Assembly: GCA_026414765.1 (NCBI GenBank)
Contig: JAOAIJ010000043.1
Location: 288,650-352,649 of the forward strand
Reading direction: 5' to 3'
From: Clostridia bacterium
GTDB taxonomy: Bacteria; Bacillota; Clostridia; Acetivibrionales; DSM-27016
Length of the DNA stretch: 64,000 nt
The notes under the pieces: generated by a model
Told to the model about the DNA's origin: nothing
Seen by the model: only the letters and a program-made list of their open reading frames with translations
The model's database searches: none
Translations under genes and position numbers: made by a program
Part shown: piece after piece, positions 24,590-33,586 of the stretch
Layout of the letters: each line of letters opens with the position of its first letter
How positions within the stretch are numbered: position 1 is the stretch's first letter

Positions 24590-25516
24590 ATGTATGCAAT
24601 AGAGACATATAAACTTACAAAGGTTTTCAGTGGATACAAGGCAGTAAACGAACTCGATCTTAAAGTGCCTATGGGTTCCATATACGGCTTTTTGGGACCG
24701 AATGGAGCAGGAAAAACAACTACGATAAAAATGCTGACAGGTTTATCAAAGCCTGAATCAGGTAAAATAAAAATATGCGGCAGAGAAGTGAGCTTCGGGA
24801 GTGTGAAAAACAGGGAGGAGATAGGGTATTTGCCCGATGTTCCCTCCTTCTATAACTGGATGTATCCGGAAGAGTTTTTGATCTTTTCAGGAGAACTTCT
24901 TGGTATGGATAGAAGAGTAATAAAAAACAAAATAGAGGAGCTTCTGGAACTTGTCGGGTTAAGTGATGTGAAAAAGAAAATCGGTGGCTTTTCAAGAGGA
25001 ATGAAACAAAGGCTCGGAATCGCGCAAGCCCTTATCAGTAATCCGAAGGTAGTGTTTCTGGATGAACCGACCTCAGCATTGGACCCCATAGGAAGGAAAG
25101 AAGTAATGGACATAATACAGAAGCTTTCCGGAAAGGTTACAGTGTTTTTTTCTACACACATCCTTTCAGATATAGAAAGAGTATGTGACAGGGTAATTAT
25201 ACTGGATAAGGGTAAAGCCATAATAGAAGATACACTTGACAACCTTAGAAGAGAGTATTCGATGCGCTTAATTGCATTAGAAGTTGAGAATGCTACTGAT
25301 ATTGAGAAAACAATAGGAATAGTTAAGGAACAGAAATATATAAGCAGTATTAAAGTGAATGAAGAAAATGAAATCAGACTGAGTGTAGCAGATATGAGGG
25401 AAGCACAGCTGAAAATACCTGGAATTTTATCTGGGTACAATATACCATTGAAAAAATTCTGTATTATTGAACCTTCTCTGGAGGAGATTTTCATTAAGGT
25501 GGTGAACAGGCAATGA
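24590..25516 (+). CDS. yxlF: ABC transporter ATP-binding protein, YxlF-like
   Basis: A 308-residue ABC ATPase. Walker A GPNGAGKTT near 37, Q-loop region LPDVPSFYNWMYPEE, signature FSRGMKQRLGIAQAL near 135, Walker B VVFLDEPTSALDP near 155 and H-loop STHILSDIE near 187. The C-terminal ~90 residues are typical of CcmA/BcrA-type exporters. Pairs with the permease that overlaps its end by 4 nt. Substrate unknown; lantibiotic or toxic-peptide export and immunity is the usual guess for this layout. Confidence 0.87.
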   Translation: MYAIETYKLTKVFSGYKAVNELDLKVPMGSIYGFLGPNGAGKTTTIKMLTGLSKPESGKIKICGREVSFGSVKNREEIGYLPDVPSFYNWMYPEEFLIFSGELLGMDRRVIKNKIEELLELVGLSDVKKKIGGFSRGMKQRLGIAQALISNPKVVFLDEPTSALDPIGRKEVMDIIQKLSGKVTVFFSTHILSDIERVCDRVIILDKGKAIIEDTLDNLRREYSMRLIALEVENATDIEKTIGIVKEQKYISSIKVNEENEIRLSVADMREAQLKIPGILSGYNIPLKKFCIIEPSLEEIFIKVVNRQ

Positions 25517-26283
25517 TAAATCTGACATTCTTTAAGAAAGAAATGAAGGAGATAGTAAGAACACATAAAATAATAGTGCTACCAGCAATACTACTGTTTT
25601 TCGGGCTATTGACACCAATGCTTGCTAAGTATATGAACAAAATATTGGAACCGATGCTGAAAAAAGAAGGGATAGACCCTGGCTTACTGCTTAAGGAGCC
25701 TGTCCTTACAGATGCATATGCTCAATTCTTTGAGACTTTTATTCAGATGGGTTTGATAGTAGTAGTACTGATATTTATGGGAATTGTTGCAGACGAAAAA
25801 GTTAAAGGATCGGTAATACTTGTATTGACTAAATCTGTATCACGGTCACAATTCATTATCAGCAAGTTTTTTGCAAGTGTATTATTGTTTACATTTTCTT
25901 TCATACTTTCAACAGTTGCTTTTTCTTATTATACCTATATATTGTTTTCGAAGTTTATGCTGGACTATACAATACTTAGCTTTTTTATGCTATGGCTTTT
26001 AGGAGTATTTCTGATTTCAGTCACAGTATTTGCCAGTACTATCAGTAAGTCTCATATTTCTGCGGCTGTTACAGGATTTGCAGGATATGCACTGACAATG
26101 GCACTGTCTGCGGTACCATATGTAAAAGACTTTTCTCCCGGAATTTTAGGAGATTTTGGCTTGCAGATTCTTGCAGGAACTAAAACAGCTCAGGATACAG
26201 TTTTGCCTGTCATAATAACTGTTATACTATGTGTAATATTTGTTGCAGGAAGCGCAACAGTCTTTAAAAAGCAGGAATTATAA
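25513..26283 (+). CDS. yxlG: ABC transporter permease, YxlG-like
   Basis: A 256-residue ABC-2 type permease with about six membrane helices: MINLTFFKKEMKEIVRTHKI, then a helix near 20-40, an extracellular loop with LLKEPVLTDAY, and further helices at about 75-95, 115-140, 150-170, 178-198 and 230-250. ATG 25513 overlaps the ATPase stop (ATGA). Last gene of the sigma-Y-like locus, followed by a bidirectional terminator. Confidence 0.85.
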   Translation: MINLTFFKKEMKEIVRTHKIIVLPAILLFFGLLTPMLAKYMNKILEPMLKKEGIDPGLLLKEPVLTDAYAQFFETFIQMGLIVVVLIFMGIVADEKVKGSVILVLTKSVSRSQFIISKFFASVLLFTFSFILSTVAFSYYTYILFSKFMLDYTILSFFMLWLLGVFLISVTVFASTISKSHISAAVTGFAGYALTMALSAVPYVKDFSPGILGDFGLQILAGTKTAQDTVLPVIITVILCVIFVAGSATVFKKQEL

Positions 26284-26285
26284 AA

Positions 26286-26321
26286 AAACAAGCATGAGCT
26301 TTTGGATGCTCATGCTTGTTT
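26286..26321. terminator. Bidirectional terminator between yxlG and etfA
   Basis: AAACAAGCATGAGC (26286-26299) pairs exactly with GCTCATGCTTGTTT (26308-26321). A-runs and T-runs flank it; the right arm overlaps the last codons of etfA on the minus strand. Confidence 0.82.
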
Positions 26322-27509
26322 ACGTTTTTTCTTAAATTCATTAATTAATTCAGGGATTACTTCACAAACATCACCTACTATGCCAAGTGCAGCAATCTTA
26401 AAAATCGGAGCATCCGGATTATTATTAATTGCTATTATGGTATCTGATGAAGACATCCCGGCAATATGCTGTATAGCCCCTGAAATTCCACATGCAAAAT
26501 ATATCTTCGGGCGTACGGTTTGTCCTGTTTGGCCAACCTGATGACTGTATCCGATCCAACCAGCATCAACAGCAGCACGTGATGCCCCCACAGCACCTCC
26601 AAGTAGGGATGCAAGTTCTTCAAGAAGTTTGAAGTTATCCGGACTGCCTAGGCCTCTTCCACCGGCAACAACTATATCGGCTTCAGCAATGTTGGCGGAT
26701 TCACACAGGATAGATACGATATCTTTTACCTTTGTTTTTGTATTTTCGTTAATTGACACTTCAGGTATTATTATTTCTCCCGTTCTGGTATAGTCAGGGG
26801 CGGGAGCTTTCATTACTTTCGGTCTTACTGTTGACATCTGAGGCCTGTGATTGGGGCAAACTATTGTAGCCATAAGATTACCGCCAAAAGCTGGTCTTGT
26901 CTGTAAAAGGATTCTCTTACACCTATCAATTTCCAGCTCAGTACAGTCAGCAGTCAATCCTGTATTCAATCTGGAAGCAATACGGGGAGCCAGTGAGCGT
27001 CCATAAGTTGTAGCTCCCATAAGTAAAATTTCGGGTTTATATTTATTAATAAGTTGTATAAAAATGTCAGTATAGGATTCATCGTTAAAATCTCTAAGTA
27101 ATGGAGAATCAACTATATATAATTTATCGGCACCATGCGGGATCAACTTTTTCGCATTTTCTTCAATATTTTCTCCCAAAATTACAGCTGAAAGAGAAAC
27201 CTCAAGCTGATCTGCAAGCTTTCTTCCTACGCCCAGCAACTCCAAGACTACGTTTGCGGAAGTACCGTTATTTTGCTCTCCAAAAACCCATACACCTTTA
27301 TATGACGAAATATCATCAATATGTAAATTTTCATTTACTATAAATTCAATTGCACCAAACTTACAATATGAGGCACAGGCACCGCAAAATGAACAGTTAT
27401 CCAGGACTTCAGCCTTTTTTTCATCTATCCTGATGGCACCAAAGGGACAAGCTTTTATACATAGCCTACAGCCGGTACACTTTTCTCTTAAAATCTGAAT
27501 ACTTTTCAT
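26310..27509 (-). CDS. etfA: Electron transfer flavoprotein alpha subunit with N-terminal ferredoxin domain
   Basis: A 399-residue protein from ATG 27509 (GGAGG about 4-5 nt upstream; the upstream TTG lacks a site). Residues 1-60 are a 2[4Fe-4S] domain (CTGCRLCIKACPFGAI and CSFCGACASYCKFGAI). An ETF-alpha N-terminal domain follows, then the C-terminal FAD-binding domain: VVAGGRGLGSPDNF, LLGGAVGASRAAVDAGW, HQVGQTGQTVRPK and IYFACGISGAIQH. The fused ferredoxin occurs in EtfA of anaerobes such as the lactate dehydrogenase-Etf complex. No acyl-CoA dehydrogenase or LctD gene is next to it, so the dehydrogenase partner must be elsewhere. Bifurcation is possible but unproven. Confidence 0.93.
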   Translation of the reverse strand: MKSIQILREKCTGCRLCIKACPFGAIRIDEKKAEVLDNCSFCGACASYCKFGAIEFIVNENLHIDDISSYKGVWVFGEQNNGTSANVVLELLGVGRKLADQLEVSLSAVILGENIEENAKKLIPHGADKLYIVDSPLLRDFNDESYTDIFIQLINKYKPEILLMGATTYGRSLAPRIASRLNTGLTADCTELEIDRCKRILLQTRPAFGGNLMATIVCPNHRPQMSTVRPKVMKAPAPDYTRTGEIIIPEVSINENTKTKVKDIVSILCESANIAEADIVVAGGRGLGSPDNFKLLEELASLLGGAVGASRAAVDAGWIGYSHQVGQTGQTVRPKIYFACGISGAIQHIAGMSSSDTIIAINNNPDAPIFKIAALGIVGDVCEVIPELINEFKKKRKQA

Positions 27510-27522
27510 TTGAACCTCCATA

Positions 27523-28317
27523 TCACTCAAATGCTGCGTTTTCTATTTCAAACAACTTTTTAACAAGCTTTTCGGCCTGCTCTTTTGCATTACCCTGAAG
27601 CATTTCGTTATTAATATCATGAACAGGAACAAAGGTCTTTACAACTTGTGTGGGCGACCCTCTCAAACCGCATAGATTCGTATCTGCTGCTATATCCTCC
27701 GCAGTCCAGACAGGAACCATATAATTCCTCGCTCTGATCAGGTTTTTAACAGAAGGAAGTCGTGGTTCATTAATATCCTTTACAACTGTTATGAGTGCCG
27801 GCAGTGTCATTTCTATCATTTCATAGCCGTCTTCGGTAATTCTCTGGCAGCGTATGCAGCCTTCTTTTATCTCTTCAATTTTTTTTACATATGTGGTATG
27901 AGGTATACCCAGTTTTTCGGCAAGCCCGGGGCCAACCTGTGCGGTATCTCCATCGGTAGCCTGTTTGCCGCAGATGATAAGGTCATAGTTTCCCAGCTTT
28001 TTTATGCCCATTGACAATGTGTAGGAAGTAGCCAGTGAATCAGCGCCGGCAAAAGACCTGTCACTTAAAAGGACAGCCTCATCTGCACCAAAGCTTATTG
28101 TCTCTTTCAGAAGCGCGGCAGCAGAAGGAATTCCCATGCTAATTACAGTTACTTTACCATCAACACGGTCTTTTATTCTTAAACTTTCCTCCAGGGCATA
28201 CACATCAAAAGGATTTATTACAGATTCGACGCCCTCACGGATAATAGTATTGGTTTCTTTATTTATTTTTACCTCGTTTGTCGCAGGGACCTGCTTGACA
28301 CACACTATAATGTTCAC
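27523..28317 (-). CDS. etfB: Electron transfer flavoprotein beta subunit
   Basis: A 264-residue protein from GTG 28317, with a GGGGGG site 7 nt upstream. MNIIVCVKQVPATNEVKIN and INPFDVYALEESLRIKD at the start; DLIICGKQATDGDTAQVGPG near 115 is the ETF-beta signature; the adenine-nucleotide region follows and then the EITLPAL-like strand and C-terminal arm. It forms a heterodimer with EtfA, encoded 13 nt downstream. Operon order etfB-etfA. Confidence 0.95.
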   Translation of the reverse strand: MNIIVCVKQVPATNEVKINKETNTIIREGVESVINPFDVYALEESLRIKDRVDGKVTVISMGIPSAAALLKETISFGADEAVLLSDRSFAGADSLATSYTLSMGIKKLGNYDLIICGKQATDGDTAQVGPGLAEKLGIPHTTYVKKIEEIKEGCIRCQRITEDGYEMIEMTLPALITVVKDINEPRLPSVKNLIRARNYMVPVWTAEDIAADTNLCGLRGSPTQVVKTFVPVHDINNEMLQGNAKEQAEKLVKKLFEIENAAFE

Positions 28318-28352
28318 AAAACTTCCCCCCAAAATGAAACTTTAACTTAATA

Positions 28353-28380
28353 ATTATAATATATAATCAGATTTAGTAAA
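28353..28380 (-). promoter_or_regulatory. Candidate etfBA promoter
   Basis: Minus strand: TTTACT (28375-28380), 16 nt, TATAAT (28353-28358). Perfect -10 box, 4/6 -35 box. Confidence 0.5.
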
Positions 28381-28489
28381 ATCTTATTTATAAAAAACTA
28401 AATATTATGCTAGAATGAATATGAATGGTAAATAATAGTCACATACCAATACTTTATCACAAAAAGTTAAAGAAGACGGAAGATAACAT

Positions 28490-29476
28490 ATGAAATTTTT
28501 GTTTTTTACGGATACACACATTAGGGGGACAACTCCTAAAAACAGGAAGGACAATTTTTATGAAACCCTTACTAATAAATTCAGGGAGATCAGGGATCTA
28601 TCCTGTGAATATAAGGTAGATTATATACTTCATGGTGGAGATTGGTTTGACCGCCCTGACGTATCTCCATCCATAGTAAGAGAGTTTGCAATACTTATTA
28701 AGGAATTTAACAAACCTGTTTTTACCGTTGCGGGAAACCATGATATTTACGGGCACAATCCTGATACTGTAGGCCGTTCAATGCTTGGTATAATTGAAGG
28801 AATAGGCATTATAAGCTTGCTGAAAACAGGAGAAGATGTAATCCTTGAAAAAAACAATGTCAAAATACAGCTTTCAGGCTCACCTTATTATTATGATGTA
28901 GATGGAGAGAATTTCAGGAAATACTACATAACAAAAAAGAAACCGGGTGTAAAATATTCTATAAATATGGTTCATGGGATGCTGCTTCAGAAACCCTTTT
29001 ACGAAGGTATACATTATACTCTGATAGACGACATCAGGGATACAGAAGCGGATATAACGCTTGCCGGGCACTATCACAATGGTTTTGGCGTTATTAGATT
29101 TGGTGAGAAGTACTTTATAAACACCGGCAGCATAGTAAGAGTGGCAAATAGTATGGGGGAACTGAAAAGAAGGCCAAAAGTTGCAGTGATTGAGATGGAA
29201 GAGGAAATAAAGATTACTGAAATAGAGCTTGCTTCAGCTTTACCGGGAGAGGAAGTATTGGACAGAACGCAGCTGGAAAGCTCTCAGGATAGGATATTGA
29301 AGCTTCATCAGTTTTATCAGGGAATTTCATCAAATTCTCAATTTAAGAGGATAGACATTAATAGAATTCTGGAAGAGATATCTGCAAATAGCGAAATTAG
29401 TACCCGGGTAAAAGAAGAGAGCCTGAGAAGGATTGCCATAGCCAGGGAGAATTTCTCGAATGACCAAGACGAATAG
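28490..29476 (+). CDS. SbcD/Mre11-like metallophosphoesterase
   Basis: A 328-residue protein with all five calcineurin-type motifs: FFTDTHIRG at the start, LHGGDWFDRP near 48, AGNHDIYG near 84, MVHGMLL near 163 and AGHYHNGF near 192. SbcD and Mre11 are Mn-dependent nucleases that act with an SbcC/Rad50 ATPase. The next gene, 11 nt away, encodes a Rad50-like protein, so they probably form a complex. It is shorter than classical SbcD (about 400) and lacks most of the capping domain. The ribosome binding site is weak (GGAAG). Confidence 0.85.
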   Translation: MKFLFFTDTHIRGTTPKNRKDNFYETLTNKFREIRDLSCEYKVDYILHGGDWFDRPDVSPSIVREFAILIKEFNKPVFTVAGNHDIYGHNPDTVGRSMLGIIEGIGIISLLKTGEDVILEKNNVKIQLSGSPYYYDVDGENFRKYYITKKKPGVKYSINMVHGMLLQKPFYEGIHYTLIDDIRDTEADITLAGHYHNGFGVIRFGEKYFINTGSIVRVANSMGELKRRPKVAVIEMEEEIKITEIELASALPGEEVLDRTQLESSQDRILKLHQFYQGISSNSQFKRIDINRILEEISANSEISTRVKEESLRRIAIARENFSNDQDE

Positions 29477-29487
29477 AGGCTGATACT

Positions 29488-30939
29488 ATGTCAGAAATAA
29501 GAAAAGTTATAGTAGAAAATTTTCAGTCACATGAATATACAGAGCTGGATTTCGATAAGGGACTTAATGTTATTGTAGGACCGTCGGATCAAGGTAAATC
29601 TGCTTTAATACGTGCCATTAAATGGGTTTTATATAATGAGCCTAGGGGATTTGAATTTATCCGTCATGGAACTGCGGTAGCCCGTGTTACGCTTGAAATG
29701 GACGCGGGATTTAAAATAATAAGGGAACGTTCAAAAAGTAAAAACAGGTATATAGTGATAAACCCTGATGGCGAGGAAGCGATTTACGAAGGTTTTGGGA
29801 ATGAGATACCAAAGGAAGTGATAAATGCCCATGGTATTCCCAAGGTGATACTGGATGCCGACATCAGTTCAAGTTTAAATATAGGGGATCAGCTTGAAGG
29901 TCCGTTTCTGCTTTCGGAAACAGGTTCGGTAAGAGCCAAGGCCATAGGAAGACTGACAGGAATTCATATAATTGATAATGCTGTCAGAGATAGTATGACA
30001 GATTTAAGAAGGGAAAATCAAAACTTAGATAGAGTAAATAATGAAATTGAATCTATAAATTTAAAACTCGAAGATTATAAAGGATTAGAAAATATTAAGG
30101 AAAGGCTTTCCACGGCAGAGAATATTATTGGGAAACTGGATTTGAAAACAAACAGGCTCAAAATACTTGATAGAGATGTAGAGATACTGAAATCCACCAA
30201 TAATGAGGTTGAAAGGATAAATACTGTATTAGTAAAACTGAGAAATCTTAAAGAGAGTGAGGAAAAACTAAAAAATTGCAGCTCACTTGTTTTGAGACTA
30301 CAGAAGGCAAACAAGTTTTATAATGAATTAAAAACACTTGAAGAGCAAATGGAAAAGGTCCGTTTCACAATAAAACAAACAGATAACTATGAAGAGTGCC
30401 AGAACATAATAAAAAGTGCAGAAGGTATAAAAGTTAAGTATGACAATATTAAAAGGCATAATCATTCATTAAGGCAATTATATAATGAAGAAAAGACAGC
30501 AGCCAGAATAATAAAGGATACTGAAGAAGTTGAAAATCTCCGGTATAAACTGAGCAGTGGTGAAAAAATGATTGAAAATTATAAAAAATTTGTGAATGCA
30601 AGTGACAAACTCAAGAATTATAAAGCTGAGATATTAAGAATAGAAAGACATGCTATCGGAACGGAAAAATTCAATGAATATACAGACATTACGGATAAGC
30701 TGGGTAATAATATGGAAAAGCTTAGAAAACTAAATGAAATAAATGAACGTAATAATGTGATAAACAACTTTATATCTGAGGGTTTGAAGTATATACAAAA
30801 TAATACGCAGCAAATAAGCAAATATGCAAAAGAATATGCTCAGCTTCTAAGGAAAGCAGGAAAATGTCCGATGTGCGGAAACGAAATAGGTGAAATGAAA
30901 GTAAATGAAATAATCAAGCATTATGAGGAGGCTCACTGA
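29488..30939 (+). CDS. Rad50/SbcC-like ATPase, N-lobe and zinc hook only
   Basis: A 483-residue protein. The N-terminal AAA_23/SMC lobe reads IRKVIVENFQSHEYTELDFD with Walker A GPSDQGKSAL near 33. Residues 190-455 are coiled coil. Near the very end comes GKCPMCGNEIGE, a CxxC motif like the Rad50 zinc hook. No ABC signature, Walker B or C-terminal lobe is visible, either here or in the short ORF that follows, whereas full SbcC is over 1000 residues. Together with the SbcD-like gene it may form a minimal nuclease complex. The frame is clean, so this is an architecture rather than a recent break. Confidence 0.75.
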   Translation: MSEIRKVIVENFQSHEYTELDFDKGLNVIVGPSDQGKSALIRAIKWVLYNEPRGFEFIRHGTAVARVTLEMDAGFKIIRERSKSKNRYIVINPDGEEAIYEGFGNEIPKEVINAHGIPKVILDADISSSLNIGDQLEGPFLLSETGSVRAKAIGRLTGIHIIDNAVRDSMTDLRRENQNLDRVNNEIESINLKLEDYKGLENIKERLSTAENIIGKLDLKTNRLKILDRDVEILKSTNNEVERINTVLVKLRNLKESEEKLKNCSSLVLRLQKANKFYNELKTLEEQMEKVRFTIKQTDNYEECQNIIKSAEGIKVKYDNIKRHNHSLRQLYNEEKTAARIIKDTEEVENLRYKLSSGEKMIENYKKFVNASDKLKNYKAEILRIERHAIGTEKFNEYTDITDKLGNNMEKLRKLNEINERNNVINNFISEGLKYIQNNTQQISKYAKEYAQLLRKAGKCPMCGNEIGEMKVNEIIKHYEEAH

Positions 30940-31193
30940 TGATAAATGAATATGAAAAGTCAATAAATCAGATAAAAGAAAACCTGGACAAGGCAAAAAG
31001 TCTCAGAATAAGAGCAGAGGCCCGCCTTGAACAGCTGAACAAACAAAAGCAGGAAATTCTTACGGAAATAGAAAGCCTCGGTATTAAACCGGAAGAATTG
31101 GGTTCAGAAATAGAAAGATTGAAAGCTGAAATAGAAAAACTGATTAATGAGGCTAATGAGCTCTTACCTCTGGATTTGATAAAAAACGGCTAA
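30939..31193 (+). CDS. Small coiled-coil protein linked to the Rad50-like gene
   Basis: An 84-residue, highly charged, wholly helical protein (heptad-like KSINQIKENLDKAKSLRIRA; KQEILTEIESLG). The start overlaps the previous stop by one base (TGATG), so translation is coupled. No family recognised. It could be a structural partner of the Rad50-like coil. Confidence 0.65.
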   Translation: MINEYEKSINQIKENLDKAKSLRIRAEARLEQLNKQKQEILTEIESLGIKPEELGSEIERLKAEIEKLINEANELLPLDLIKNG

Positions 31194-31336
31194 CAACCTA
31201 ATATATATAACAAGGGTCATAAGAAAAATATGTGTCCATATGTGATACAAGGAGTTGACATTTCAAAGTACTTAATAAATAATTAGAAATGAAGAAAGAG
31301 CAGTCAAAAACACAGAAAAAGAATGGAGAATACATT

Positions 31337-32677
31337 TTGAAGAAAAAAATTGGTGTTGTTTCACTGGGATGTCCCAAAAACCTGGTTGATAGTGAAATAA
31401 TGCTTGGGCTGTTAAAGGAAAATGATTTTGAATTTACTAACAGTGAAGACGAAGCAGATATTATCATTGTTAATACATGTGGCTTTATAGAGTCTGCTAA
31501 ACAGGAATCTATAAATACGATTCTTAGTATGGCGGATTACAAGAAAGGGAAATGCGAACTGTTAATAGTAACAGGCTGTCTTGCAGAACGGTATAAAGAC
31601 AAAATCATTAATGAGATACCCGAAGTAGATGCTGTAGTTGGTACCGGAAGTTATGGTGAAATTGTCGGAGTTATAGAAAATGCATATAAAGGACAAAAAT
31701 CGGTCCTATATGGTAAACTCGAAGAGATAGAATATTTAAAAAACGACAGAATTGTAACGACAAAAAAGGGATATGCCTACCTGAAAGTCGCAGAAGGCTG
31801 TGACAATTGCTGTACTTACTGCATAATACCTTCCCTGAGAGGAAGATATAGGAGCAGAACTATTGAAGATATAGTAAGGGAAGCTGTTGTTCTTGCAGAA
31901 AAAGGTGCAAGAGAGTTGGTCTTAGTGGCTCAGGATACTACCAGATATGGAATTGATTTATATAAGGAAAAAAAGCTTGTTGAATTGATACGGCAGCTAA
32001 GTCTGATAGAAGGCGTACAATGGATCAGATTATTATACTGTTACCCTGAGGAAATAGACGATGCTTTGATAGATGAAATAGCAAGCAATAAGAAAGTATG
32101 CAAGTATATAGATATACCTATCCAACATGCTTCGGACAATGTCCTGAAAGCTATGGGAAGGCGTGGTTCTGCAAGGGATATAAAGGAGTTACTCAGAAAG
32201 TTAAGAGAAAGAGTACCCGAGATTGCTATAAGAACATCTTTGATAGTAGGCTTTCCCGGAGAAGAAGAAAAAGATTATAGAGAGCTTTATTCTTTTGTTA
32301 AAAAGTATAAATTCGACAGGCTTGGAGTTTTTACTTATTCAAAGGAAGAGGATACACCAGCAGCAAAACTAAAAGCACAGGTAAATAAGAAGACAAAGGT
32401 TAAAAGGCATAATATCCTTATGGAACTTCAAAAGGAAATAACAACAGCAAAAAATAAGAAGAGACTAAGAAAAGGCTATGAAGTTTTAGTAGAGGGAGTT
32501 GCTGAAGACGGTATTTTTTATATGGGAAGAACTTATGCCGAAGCGCCTGAAATAGACGGACTTATATACTTTACCAGTAAAGAACCCTTAAATCAGGGGG
32601 ATTTTGTAAAGGTTAAGATACTTAATACAGACGAATATGACTTGATAGGAGATGTTATAGATGAACCTGCCGAATAA
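31337..32677 (+). CDS. rimO: Ribosomal protein S12 methylthiotransferase
   Basis: A 446-residue radical SAM methylthiotransferase. The start is taken as TTG 31337, with GGAG 8 nt upstream, giving the family-typical MKKKIGVVSLGCPKNLVDSE; ATG 31289 would add 16 unusual residues without a ribosome binding site. The N-terminal UPF0004 domain carries three cysteines (SLGCPKN, NTCGFI, VTGCLAERY). The radical SAM cluster is CDNCCTYCIIP near 145. A TRAM domain follows at about 370-440. It methylthiolates an Asp of ribosomal protein S12. Overlaps pgsA by 17 nt. Confidence 0.95.
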   Translation: MKKKIGVVSLGCPKNLVDSEIMLGLLKENDFEFTNSEDEADIIIVNTCGFIESAKQESINTILSMADYKKGKCELLIVTGCLAERYKDKIINEIPEVDAVVGTGSYGEIVGVIENAYKGQKSVLYGKLEEIEYLKNDRIVTTKKGYAYLKVAEGCDNCCTYCIIPSLRGRYRSRTIEDIVREAVVLAEKGARELVLVAQDTTRYGIDLYKEKKLVELIRQLSLIEGVQWIRLLYCYPEEIDDALIDEIASNKKVCKYIDIPIQHASDNVLKAMGRRGSARDIKELLRKLRERVPEIAIRTSLIVGFPGEEEKDYRELYSFVKKYKFDRLGVFTYSKEEDTPAAKLKAQVNKKTKVKRHNILMELQKEITTAKNKKRLRKGYEVLVEGVAEDGIFYMGRTYAEAPEIDGLIYFTSKEPLNQGDFVKVKILNTDEYDLIGDVIDEPAE

Positions 32678-33308
32678 GATTACTTTTTCGAGAATATTGC
32701 TGGTACCTATATTTATGGTGTTTATTGTACCTTTTCCCGACTGGGTACTGCATAGCGACTTCCTTGCTTTTATAAGGCCGCAGATGCTGCGAATAAATGA
32801 CTTTATAATACATTACGGGAATTATTTTGCTGCAGTAATATTTATAATTGCATCCAGTACTGATGGTGTTGACGGTTATATTGCAAGAAAAAGGAAACAG
32901 GTAACTAAATTGGGGATATTCCTTGATCCCATAGCCGACAAACTTCTTATTACTGCTGCTTTAATAGCACTGGTTGAGAGAAATGCAATACCCGGCGGTG
33001 ATGTTAACGGTGTTACCGGTTGGGCAGCAATGATAATAATCAGCAGGGAATGGATTGTAACGGGATTGAGACTTATTGCAGCCGGTGAGGGAATAGTAAT
33101 CGCGGCAAGTAACTGGGGGAAGATAAAAACAATATCACAAATTATTGCATTATCGGCTGTATTGCTTAATAATTTCCCTATTACGTTTTTGCTTCCGGAT
33201 TTCCATTTCGACAGGTGGGCAATGCTTGTAGCATCAATTATTACTATTTATTCCGGATACGACTATATTAAGAAGAATCTTAAGCTGATAGGTATTGATA
33301 AAAGATAA
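32661..33308 (+). CDS. pgsA: CDP-diacylglycerol-glycerol-3-phosphate 3-phosphatidyltransferase
   Basis: A 215-residue integral membrane enzyme. STDGVDGYIARKRKQVTKLG then IFLDPIADKLL is the CDP-alcohol phosphotransferase signature (D-G-x2-A-R-x8-G-x3-D-x3-D). About five to six membrane helices. It makes phosphatidylglycerol phosphate, the precursor of PG, which in turn feeds lipoteichoic acid synthesis by LtaS-type enzymes such as the one at 20470-22347. Overlap with rimO suggests coupling, as in other clostridia. Confidence 0.95.
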   Translation: MNLPNKITFSRILLVPIFMVFIVPFPDWVLHSDFLAFIRPQMLRINDFIIHYGNYFAAVIFIIASSTDGVDGYIARKRKQVTKLGIFLDPIADKLLITAALIALVERNAIPGGDVNGVTGWAAMIIISREWIVTGLRLIAAGEGIVIAASNWGKIKTISQIIALSAVLLNNFPITFLLPDFHFDRWAMLVASIITIYSGYDYIKKNLKLIGIDKR

Positions 33309-33358
33309 CAAATATACGGAATATATGGTAACATATGTGGAATAAATAATGTATAAAA

Positions 33359-33391
33359 TAAAAAACAACCATAGACATTATGGTTGTTTTT
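33359..33391 (+). terminator. Terminator after pgsA
   Basis: AAAAACAACCATA (33361-33373), loop GACAT, TATGGTTGTTTTT (33379-33391): a 13-bp perfect stem with a T-run. Confidence 0.85.
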
Positions 33392-33476
33392 GTTTGAAAT
33401 GTACTGATGCCAAGCGTTACAGAGAATGGTGAGAGTACAGTAAGCCTTTGGATATCAGAAAAATTAGAGGAAATTA

Positions 33477-33505
33477 TTGCATATGTAACAAATATGTAAT
33501 ATACT
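33477..33505 (+). promoter_or_regulatory. Candidate fapR operon promoter
   Basis: TTGCAT (33477-33482), 17 nt, TATACT (33500-33505). The FapR operator begins 8 nt after the -10 box and so covers the start site. A second set (TTGAGA 33540, 18 nt, TATAAA 33564) overlaps the operator but would start too close to the ribosome binding site. Confidence 0.5.
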
Positions 33506-33513
33506 CATATTAG

Positions 33514-33542
33514 CAATAATTATTACCTAGTAATAATTATTG
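33514..33542. promoter_or_regulatory. FapR operator
   Basis: CAATAATTATTAC (33514-33526), CTA, GTAATAATTATTG (33530-33542): a perfect 13-bp inverted repeat. Its core TTATTACCTAGTAATAA follows the known FapR consensus TTAGTACCTAGTACTAA in spacing and centre. It precedes fapR itself, which implies autoregulation with malonyl-CoA as the expected inducer. Confidence 0.8.
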
Positions 33543-33586
33543 AGAAATTGCATATAAATATGGTATAAAATAGAGAGGTGAAGACA

